DNA from: an uncultured Eubacteriales bacterium
GTDB taxonomy: Bacteria; Bacillota; Clostridia; Christensenellales; UBA1242
Length of the DNA: 20,306 nt
Assembly (NCBI GenBank): GCA_905187655.1
Contig: CAJJIV010000008.1
Span: forward strand, 1 to 20,306
Direction: 5' to 3'
Shown here one piece after another: positions 8,096-14,041 of this stretch (the first letter of the stretch is position 1; every line of letters begins with the position of its first letter). The notes beneath the pieces are model-generated. The model was not told the origin of the DNA. It did no database searches and was given only the letters and a program-made list of their open reading frames with translations. Position numbers and translations under genes: made by a program.

Positions 8096-8353
8096 TTATT
8101 TGTTTTTATCCTGCAAATATTGTTCAAGAGCAATAGATAATTGATCTGGACATGAAGTGTTATTTCTACAAAGTATTCCTTTAATTTTAGGAATAACATC
8201 TTGTACTTTTTGTCCAATGATTAATTTTGAAATTCCTTGTAGGTTGCCTGAACATCCACCAATAAATTTTGCATCCGTAATAATATCGTTCTCATCTATA
8301 TCTAACATTATTTGTCGAGAACATACTCCTTTTGGATAATAGTTGTATCTCAT
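8096..8353 (-). CDS. TSCPD domain protein (TIGR03905-like)
   Basis: 85 residues, the normal length for this small family common in Clostridia. It begins MRYNYYPKGVCSRQI and contains FIGGCSGNLQGISKLI and a C-terminal TSCPDQL motif. The cysteines at 11, 34, 62 and 68 are the likely metal or redox ligands. A related cysteine-rich segment occurs at the C-terminus of some ribonucleotide reductases. The molecular role of the stand-alone family is not established. An excellent AGGAGGTG precedes the ATG. The gene lies 11 bases after the DUF4364 gene in the same direction, so the two form an operon. Confidence 0.9.
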   Translation of the reverse strand: MRYNYYPKGVCSRQIMLDIDENDIITDAKFIGGCSGNLQGISKLIIGQKVQDVIPKIKGILCRNNTSCPDQLSIALEQYLQDKNK

Positions 8354-8364
8354 AAAACACCTCC

Positions 8365-8898
8365 TTAATTTTGCAGTAATAAATCAAAAATATTTGCATA
8401 AACTCGGCTTGCATTGTCTTGCCAATTTTTTTGAATATCTTTTGCGGTTGATTGTTCTGGTACTGTTAATTTTATTTCAAGGTTGGTTGCGTTTGGTTCA
8501 ACTATTTTTAATATAACAGTATATAGACCATCTTTATTTTTAAATGAGTCGCTAAAATATTCTTGCTTACGTTTAAAGTCTAATTTGTTGTCTCTAATAA
8601 AATCGGCAATTTCATTTTTTGTACTAGTAGGAATTTCATCAAAAAAGTATGATAGACAACTTCTACCATCACTAGTAATGCTATAATATTTTGATTGTTC
8701 ACTAGTTTTTGTTTCCTTAATAAAGCCTGACTTAGTAAGTTCGGAAAGTGCAATTTTACATGTAAAGTATGATACCCACTTTTTTTGATAATAACACATA
8801 TCTATTATGGTATCTTCAGTTAATTCACATTCCATTTTATCTAGGACATATAAAAGTATAAGCTTTCCTGTTGTTTCGTTAGATGCGTATTGAATCAT
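8365..8898 (-). CDS. DUF4364 family winged-helix protein
   Basis: 177 residues, matching the DUF4364 family found in many Clostridia. The N-terminal half (about 10-85) reads as a winged helix: TTGKLILLYVLDKM, then SYFTCKIALSELTKSGFI as recognition helix, then KYYSITSDGRSCLSYF as wing, similar to PadR-type domains. The C-terminal half (about 95-177) is a mixed alpha/beta domain of unknown role. DNA binding is likely from the fold, but no target is known. It starts at ATG after AAAGGAAA, has a strong promoter upstream, and is followed closely by the TSCPD gene. Confidence 0.85.
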   Translation of the reverse strand: MIQYASNETTGKLILLYVLDKMECELTEDTIIDMCYYQKKWVSYFTCKIALSELTKSGFIKETKTSEQSKYYSITSDGRSCLSYFFDEIPTSTKNEIADFIRDNKLDFKRKQEYFSDSFKNKDGLYTVILKIVEPNATNLEIKLTVPEQSTAKDIQKNWQDNASRVYANIFDLLLQN

Positions 8899-8927
8899 AT
8901 ATTTATTTCCTTTAATTATCTTGTTAT

Positions 8928-8956
8928 ATTATAACAAAATTAAAATAAAATGTGAA
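8928..8956 (-). promoter_or_regulatory. sigma-A promoter of the DUF4364-TSCPD operon
   Basis: Minus strand TTCACA (8956-8951), a 17-base spacer, then TATAAT (8933-8928) with TGT just before it. The start codon lies 30 bases downstream. Confidence 0.75.
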
Positions 8957-9009
8957 TAGTTTTGATAATTTATTTTTATTGTTTTTTAGTTTTAAAATTT
9001 AACAAAATA

Positions 9010-9018
9010 TGCTAAAAT
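9010..9018 (+). promoter_or_regulatory. possible extended -10 for the 9041 gene
   Basis: TGC-TAAAAT at 9010-9018 lies 22 bases before the ATG. No good -35 is present (TTTTAA at the right distance), so it would rely on the extended -10. The start site would be close to the ribosome binding site. Confidence 0.35.
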
Positions 9019-9040
9019 TAATATAACAAAGGAGAAATGT

Positions 9041-9769
9041 ATGAATAATGTTAAAGAAGAATTAAAAAATTTATCTGAAGCATGCCAAGAATTTAAAATG
9101 TCAAAATTTATTCTTATGGAAAAAAACATTAGTAGAATATTAAAAACAATTGCAAAAGGTGGAACTTTATACAATATTATTGCCGATAGAATTATTGGTT
9201 ATAACTTTAAAGCGGACTTTGAGCGATTTATTAATTGTCCATCATTTGATTATATTGAAAGTGAAAATAATTGCATTCCATTTATTTTTTGTTTACTTAA
9301 TGAAATGGATAATGGAAATATAGATATATTTGCATTTGTTAAAGTTGTGTTTGGTGATGATAATAAAGTCGCCTATGAGGGGTTTTCAAAAGAGATTATT
9401 GAGCGATTTGAAAATCATATGATTAAAGTTGTTAATAAATTATTGAGTATAAATTTAGACGCAGAAATACAAAAAAGTTCAGAATTAAAGAACGAATTTC
9501 CGATGTTTGACAACGCATTTGTAAGCAGAATTAACTATGTGATGGATAATATAATGCATAAAATATCAACTGAAAAAATAAGCAAATTTCCTCTTAAAAA
9601 GGAAGCCTCTACGATTGTGTTTAGTGTCACTGTGTGTTTGGACAGGAAAGAGTTTTCGGGCGTTTTAGGGCTATTATTGGCGCTGAAAATAATATTGCAT
9701 AAAAACAAAAAATATAAAAATGACTATAATGAAGTAATTTTGCTTGTTAATTCAATATTAAATTTTTAA
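9041..9769 (+). CDS. unrecognised cytoplasmic protein, 242 residues
   Basis: I do not recognise this protein. It is predicted soluble and mostly helical, with no signal peptide. It has a Lys/Glu-rich N-terminal helix (1-35), a middle section with aromatic and acidic residues (FINCPSFDYIESENN around 64-78), and a hydrophobic late helix SGVLGLLLALKIIL (about 206-219). The AAAGGAG before the ATG and the continuous codon pattern support a real gene. It is followed after 18 bases by a 96-residue coiled-coil gene with its own GGAG, so the two probably form an operon. The DUF4364 operon diverges from it on the left. Confidence 0.7.
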   Translation: MNNVKEELKNLSEACQEFKMSKFILMEKNISRILKTIAKGGTLYNIIADRIIGYNFKADFERFINCPSFDYIESENNCIPFIFCLLNEMDNGNIDIFAFVKVVFGDDNKVAYEGFSKEIIERFENHMIKVVNKLLSINLDAEIQKSSELKNEFPMFDNAFVSRINYVMDNIMHKISTEKISKFPLKKEASTIVFSVTVCLDRKEFSGVLGLLLALKIILHKNKKYKNDYNEVILLVNSILNF

Positions 9770-9787
9770 CAATAAATGGAGTGAAAA

Positions 9788-10078
9788 ATGGATAATAATT
9801 TAAGTGATACACCTTACGATAATTTGGGCTTAGATGGAAAAATTGAAATGATAAAAGAGAATATTGAAATATTAACACGCCAAGCTGCTGACGAAGCAAA
9901 TAAGTATATAATAGGTAACAATATAACTTCAAGAATTTTAACGCAAAAACAAAAACTTGAATTGCGAGAAATTGCAAACAAATATACAAAATACATTGCC
10001 AATATGAAAATTCAGTTAAAAGCATTAGAGGCGGAAAAAGAAGACAAGCAGGCTAAAGAACAGCAAAATAAAAATTAA
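9788..10078 (+). CDS. small coiled-coil protein, 96 residues
   Basis: An unrecognised, highly charged and helical protein. It begins MDNNLSDTPYDNLGLDGKIE and has a heptad-like segment around 13-40 and a longer one around 50-90 that ends in a Lys/Glu/Gln tail (AEKEDKQAKEQQNKN). The ATG follows TGGAGTG at good spacing. It is downstream of the 242-residue gene and ends at the bidirectional terminator shared with the tRNA gene. A partner or scaffold role for its neighbour is conceivable but not shown. Confidence 0.7.
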   Translation: MDNNLSDTPYDNLGLDGKIEMIKENIEILTRQAADEANKYIIGNNITSRILTQKQKLELREIANKYTKYIANMKIQLKALEAEKEDKQAKEQQNKN

Positions 10079-10109
10079 AAAAAGTTTGGCCAATAAACCA
10101 AACTTTTTT
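10078..10109. terminator. bidirectional terminator between the small operon and tRNA-Glu
   Basis: AAAAAAGTTTGG (10078-10089) pairs perfectly with CCAAACTTTTTT (10098-10109) around an 8-base loop. Rightward it ends the 9041-10078 operon. Leftward it ends the tRNA transcript, and its outermost base is the final base of the encoded CCA. Confidence 0.85.
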
Positions 10110-10183
10110 GGTACCACCATGGAGACTCGAACTCCAATTTCCAGCGTGAGAGGCTAGCGTCCTAACCGTTAGACGATGATGGC
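10109..10183 (-). tRNA. tRNA-Glu (anticodon CUC), CCA encoded
   Basis: The minus strand folds into a full 75-base cloverleaf including an encoded CCA. The acceptor GCCATCA pairs with TGGTGGT (G1-U72 wobble). The D stem is GTCT/GGAC, the anticodon stem CTAGC/GCTGG with loop CTCTCAC gives anticodon CUC, and the T stem TGGAG/CTCCA carries loop TTCGAGT. The discriminator base is A. The CUC anticodon reads the GAG glutamate codon. Confidence 0.95.
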
Positions 10184-10202
10184 AAGATACTTTTATGCTG
10201 GT

Positions 10203-10231
10203 AGTATAACATATAATTTTATTTTTTGCAA
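10203..10231 (-). promoter_or_regulatory. promoter of tRNA-Glu
   Basis: Minus strand TTGCAA (10231-10226), a 17-base spacer, then TATACT (10208-10203) preceded by TGT. Transcription should begin about a dozen bases before the mature tRNA 5' end. On the other strand TATAAT at 10212-10217 may serve comEC, but it lacks a clear -35. Confidence 0.75.
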
Positions 10232-10260
10232 TAGAAATACACTAAAAATGGAATATACAA

Positions 10261-11775
10261 ATGGAAAAATTGTTTAATTATAGACCGTTGGTTCTTGCTG
10301 GGATTGTAATGATTTTAGGAATTTTGTGTGGCTATTATATAAACATAACCGCTTTTAAAATTCTTTCTATAATTGCGATGATGTTGATTATAATAGTTTC
10401 AGTTTGCCTTTGTGTATTTAACAAAAAATTTAATAAAATTGTACTTGGGTTAATGGTACAATTTTTAATTTTTATAATTGGATTTACTGTTGTGTTAATT
10501 AATGCAGGTAAGTTGAATGCATCTAAAAATGAAATTAAGAAAACAAATAGCATTGAATGTACAATTACTTTGGCAAAAAATAATGGAAGCATTATCTCTT
10601 TAACGTGTGAAAACATTGTAATTAATTCAAATAAGGTAAGCGGAAGTTGTAAGATAAGTTATTTGGGTAATCATTATAGTGTAAAAGATTTTAGTTATGG
10701 GGCAAAGTTAAAATTTAATAATATTTCTTCTAGGAAAATAAAAATTAAAAATGATAACGATGAGTGTATTTTTAATTTTGCGTTTAATGATGAAGAATTG
10801 GAATCTGTTACTTTAAGCAAAAACATTTTTATTATTTTACGTAACAAAATAACTAATTTTATAGTAGCTCAAAACACCAACGATTTTGTTAGTGGATTAG
10901 AAGTTGGCATGCTGTTTGGAGAAAAGGCATATGTCGGTGACACTATCAAAGACTCTTTTTCAGTTGCAGGGTTGTCTCATTTATTGGCTGTCTCTGGCTT
11001 GCATGTTGGGTTTTTATTAGTAATAATGAATTTTGTTTTAAATAAGTTATTAAAAAGTAAAACAAAAATAACATTAATTATAGAAGCTACCTTTTTGATA
11101 ATTTATGCATTCATTTGTGATTTTTCACCTTCGGTAGTTAGAGCAAGTGTTATGGCAATAATTTCGATGTATGCATTGGTAAGGGGTAGACAATATGATG
11201 GATTAAATGCACTTTGTTTATCTGCAATTATTTTATTATTTATTAATCCATTTACATTATTTGATGTGGGATTTCAATTAAGTTTTGCTTGTGTATTTTC
11301 TTTGTTTTGCTTGACAGGGAAACTTAATTTTTTATTTTCTAAAGTTATGCCACTAAAATTATCAAGTTCTCTTGCTGTTGGAGTTAGCGCAACGGCAGGA
11401 ACCTTCCCAATAATTTCTTATTATTTTGGAAGTGTCTCGCTGTTAAGTATTTTAGTAAACTTGGTTGCAATTCCATTTGCATCAGTCTGCTTTATACTGC
11501 TTGTTGTATGTGTTTTTATTTCTATGTGTTTGCCATTTTTGTCATTTATAATGGCCATACCAAATTTTTTATATAAAATACTTGCACGTTTTGCGTATTC
11601 AATTGCCGATTTAAAGTTTGCTATTGTAGAACTTTCATTAAATTTTGTTGGTGTTCTCTTATTTAGCTGTGCTATAATAGTATTAGGCGACTATTTGTTC
11701 ATAAAAGAAAAGTATAAATATGGTTTTTCGTTAATACTTGTTTTACTTTGTGGCATGGTTGCTTTAAGTCTGTAA
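10261..11775 (+). CDS. comEC: ComEC/Rec2-family membrane channel protein lacking the metallo-beta-lactamase domain
   Basis: ComEC forms the inner-membrane channel through which single-stranded DNA enters competent cells. This 504-residue protein has an N-terminal helix region and a DUF4131-like soluble segment (about 1-180), then a multi-helix Competence domain (about 200-480). The family hallmark HLLAVSGLHVG is at 240-250. Full-length ComEC proteins are usually 700-800 residues and carry a C-terminal metallo-beta-lactamase domain. Here the frame ends cleanly after the last helix, and holA starts 16 bases later. The start ATG has only a weak upstream GGAA. The neighbours holA, rpsT and gpr match a common Firmicutes order, which supports the symbol. 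DNA uptake activity is uncertain. Confidence 0.88.
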   Translation: MEKLFNYRPLVLAGIVMILGILCGYYINITAFKILSIIAMMLIIIVSVCLCVFNKKFNKIVLGLMVQFLIFIIGFTVVLINAGKLNASKNEIKKTNSIECTITLAKNNGSIISLTCENIVINSNKVSGSCKISYLGNHYSVKDFSYGAKLKFNNISSRKIKIKNDNDECIFNFAFNDEELESVTLSKNIFIILRNKITNFIVAQNTNDFVSGLEVGMLFGEKAYVGDTIKDSFSVAGLSHLLAVSGLHVGFLLVIMNFVLNKLLKSKTKITLIIEATFLIIYAFICDFSPSVVRASVMAIISMYALVRGRQYDGLNALCLSAIILLFINPFTLFDVGFQLSFACVFSLFCLTGKLNFLFSKVMPLKLSSSLAVGVSATAGTFPIISYYFGSVSLLSILVNLVAIPFASVCFILLVVCVFISMCLPFLSFIMAIPNFLYKILARFAYSIADLKFAIVELSLNFVGVLLFSCAIIVLGDYLFIKEKYKYGFSLILVLLCGMVALSL

Positions 11776-11791
11776 TATAAGAGAGAAAGTT

Positions 11792-12754
11792 ATGAAGTTT
11801 GTTGAATTTAAGCAGAATTTAAAAAATCAAATTGACCCAATTTATTTGTTTGAAGGTGATGATAGGTTTTGTTTATATAGTGCGATTGAATTAATTGAAA
11901 AACAATTGAATTTGTGTATGCCTGACTTAAATGAAAAAATTTTTGATGAGGGCAAGTTTACTCTTAAAGAGGTTTTAGATTTTGCGAATGTCTTTCCTTT
12001 TGGCGATAGTAAACGATTAATTATAGTTTGGGATTATAATAATGCTAAAGAAATAGACTTGTTAGAAGACTACATAAAATCTGGTTCACACTGTTCAATA
12101 TTGGTTTTTGTTTCTACCATGCAAAATGATTTTTCAAAAAAAATAAAGTCGTTTGCAACTTATGTAGATTGCAATAGACTTGATGATGGGGTATTATATA
12201 AGTGGATTATCAATTTTACTAATAAGGTTCAATTAAAAATAGAAGAAGGGGCGGTAATAAAATTAATTAGATATTGCAATAATAATTTGTCTAAAATTAA
12301 CAGCGAACTGACTAAATTAACCGCAATGGGCAGTGAAGTAATAACAACCAAGATGGTTGAAGATAATGTAGTGCCAGACAAAGAATATCAAATTTATGAG
12401 CTTACCGATGCAATAAGCAAGCGGGATAGAAATCGTGCGTTTGATATTGTAAATACTATTTTGGAAAGAGATAAAAATATTGTAGGGGTTATTCAATACT
12501 TATATTCAAGTTTTAGAAAATTGTTCTATATATCAATCTCAAACGAAAGTGATGAAGATCTTGCAACAAAATTCAGTTGCAAACCGTACGCAATAAAAAT
12601 GAGTAGACAGCAATCCAAATGTTTTACCCCAAAACAATTAAAAGCCATTAATAAAGAATTAAGCGATGAAGAATTTTTAATAAAATCTGGCAATGCAAAT
12701 CAAAAGATTGCGACTGACTATATATTAAGTAAAATATTTATAAAACACACATAA
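11792..12754 (+). CDS. holA: DNA polymerase III delta subunit
   Basis: This is the clamp-loader delta subunit, which opens the sliding clamp during replication. Its 320 residues match the family. It begins MKFVEFKQNLKNQIDPIYLFEGDD, the usual YLFxGxD start of HolA. The middle has the delta pattern KLIRYCNNNLSKINSELTKL (around 150-170), followed by DKEYQIYELTDAISKRDRNRAF (around 196-217). The C-terminal collar domain ends in KIATDYILSKIF. Its ATG follows AGAGAGAAAG. It is co-directional with comEC (16-base gap) and followed by a strong terminator convergent with rpsT. The gene order supports the call. Confidence 0.92.
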   Translation: MKFVEFKQNLKNQIDPIYLFEGDDRFCLYSAIELIEKQLNLCMPDLNEKIFDEGKFTLKEVLDFANVFPFGDSKRLIIVWDYNNAKEIDLLEDYIKSGSHCSILVFVSTMQNDFSKKIKSFATYVDCNRLDDGVLYKWIINFTNKVQLKIEEGAVIKLIRYCNNNLSKINSELTKLTAMGSEVITTKMVEDNVVPDKEYQIYELTDAISKRDRNRAFDIVNTILERDKNIVGVIQYLYSSFRKLFYISISNESDEDLATKFSCKPYAIKMSRQQSKCFTPKQLKAINKELSDEEFLIKSGNANQKIATDYILSKIFIKHT

Positions 12755-12783
12755 AAGCACCAACCCAATAGGCTGGTGCTTTT
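12753..12783. terminator. bidirectional terminator between holA and rpsT
   Basis: AAAAGCACCA (12753-12762) pairs with TGGTGCTTTT (12774-12783), with T-rich sequence following on the plus strand. It overlaps the holA stop codon and lies between converging holA and rpsT. Confidence 0.85.
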
Positions 12784-12800
12784 GTTTTTATAACAATAAA

Positions 12801-13076
12801 TTATTTAACTTCGTTTTTAAGATTGTCTAACTTCGCTGAAAGTCTGCTTTTTCTGTTATTAGCAGCATTTTTATGAATAGCACCTTTGGTAACAGATTTG
12901 TCAATAACTTCCATGGTTTTAGGCAACAAGTTTTCAGCGGCTTCGATATCTTTTTGTTCAATTGCCTTATTGTATTTTTTTATTTGAGTTTTAAGTTTAG
13001 AAGTATTGCTTTTGTTACGCATTGTGTTTCTTTTAGTAACATCAATTCTTTTTTCTGCAGATTTTATGTTTGCCAT
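12801..13076 (-). CDS. rpsT: 30S ribosomal protein S20
   Basis: 91 residues beginning MANIKSAEKRIDVTKRNTMR. It has the S20 pattern of a basic N-terminal helix binding 16S rRNA, then KGAIHKNAANNRKSRLSAKL near the C-terminus. Length and motif are typical. AAGGAGCG precedes the ATG. It has its own promoter, is convergent with holA and divergent from gpr. Placement beside holA and gpr is common in Firmicutes. Confidence 0.97.
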   Translation of the reverse strand: MANIKSAEKRIDVTKRNTMRNKSNTSKLKTQIKKYNKAIEQKDIEAAENLLPKTMEVIDKSVTKGAIHKNAANNRKSRLSAKLDNLKNEVK

Positions 13077-13108
13077 TTAACTCGCTCCTTTAATTAACTA
13101 TCGTAGAG

Positions 13109-13137
13109 ATTTTAACATACAGGCAGAAATTTTGCAA
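13109..13137 (-). promoter_or_regulatory. sigma-A promoter of rpsT
   Basis: Minus strand TTGCAA (13137-13132), a 17-base spacer, then TAAAAT (13114-13109), preceded by TGT. The leader to the ATG is about 25 bases, too short for an elaborate regulatory structure. Confidence 0.75.
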
Positions 13138-13194
13138 GTGTTTTTGATAAAAATTTGTGTTTATTTTAAATAAAATAAGATAATAATAACTATT

Positions 13195-14025
13195 ATGAAA
13201 CAAATTAATTATAATCTTACCGATATGCCGGATGAATTGGTTGAATTTGGAATAATTAAATCTAAAAAGCATACTAAATCGGCTACAAAATTGGTTAATA
13301 TTAAAGAAGAAAACGGTATTAAGCGTACCGAAATTTGGCTTAATGAAGGCAATGAATTTAATAAATCGGCAGGAATATACATTACTTATGATTGCTTGAA
13401 GTTTGAATCTGACAAAACAAAAAATTACTTAGTTGCACAATTGGCCAAGGATTTAAACAATCAAATTAAAAACACAAAAAAAATTCTCTGTCTTGGTATT
13501 GGAAACCCAGAAATCACAAGTGATGCCCTTGGGCCTAAGTGTATTAATAATATTAAAATCAACAATAAATTGGGGCAGAAATGCCAAGAAAGGCAGGTTT
13601 GCAAATATTCACCGGGAGTAGTTGGAAATACCGGAATAGACAGCAAAGACATTGTAACTTTGTTAATAAAAAAATTACAGCCCGATTTAATTTTGGTTAT
13701 AGATAGCCTTTGTACTCGTAATTTTAATCGAATAGGTTCTTCCTTTCAGTTGTCTGATGCTGGGCTAACTCCAGGCTCTGGAGTAGGGGAAAGCACTTTT
13801 GCAATAAATCAAAAAGAGCTAGGGGTAAAAGTCATTGCACTTGGAGTCCCAACGGTTGTGCATTTTAGGTCAATACTAGGTGAGTATGTGGCAGAAGAAA
13901 ATATTTTGAATAGATATAATGGGCTTTTTGTTTCACCCAAGGAGATAGATATAATAATTAATTTTTGTGCAGAAGTAATTTCGGGTGCAATTAACGAAGT
14001 ATTTGATAAAAAAAACGGAGAATAA
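13195..14025 (+). CDS. gpr: GPR germination protease (spore endopeptidase)
   Basis: GPR degrades the small acid-soluble proteins that coat spore DNA, during germination. This 276-residue version is shorter than the roughly 370 residues of Bacillus GPR but keeps the core. It has a TDMPDEL-type N-terminal propeptide region and ILCLGIGNPEITSDALGP with candidate catalytic Asp110. It then has YSPGVVGNTGIDS, LILVIDSL with candidate catalytic Asp170, and the signature GLTPGSGVGE followed by VIALGVPTVV. The position next to rpsT and holA is the usual Firmicutes order. The ATG at 13195 has no clear Shine-Dalgarno. A weak sigma-A-like pair, TTGATA and TAAATA (13144-13172), lies upstream, but no convincing sigma-G promoter was found. 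Its stop codon sits in the loop of the terminator. Confidence 0.92.
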   Translation: MKQINYNLTDMPDELVEFGIIKSKKHTKSATKLVNIKEENGIKRTEIWLNEGNEFNKSAGIYITYDCLKFESDKTKNYLVAQLAKDLNNQIKNTKKILCLGIGNPEITSDALGPKCINNIKINNKLGQKCQERQVCKYSPGVVGNTGIDSKDIVTLLIKKLQPDLILVIDSLCTRNFNRIGSSFQLSDAGLTPGSGVGESTFAINQKELGVKVIALGVPTVVHFRSILGEYVAEENILNRYNGLFVSPKEIDIIINFCAEVISGAINEVFDKKNGE

Positions 14026-14038
14026 CTACTCCGTTTTT
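14011..14038. terminator. bidirectional terminator between gpr and the surface-protein gene
   Basis: AAAAACGGAG (14011-14020) pairs with CTCCGTTTTT (14029-14038) around an 8-base loop that contains the gpr stop codon. It can end both converging transcripts. Confidence 0.85.
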
Positions 14039-14041
14039 ATT

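Noticed and set aside
13138..13194. Sigma-G type promoter for gpr
   Set aside because: No GHATR box at proper distance from a CATWHTA box was found. Only a weak sigma-A-like TTGATA/TAAATA pair is present.
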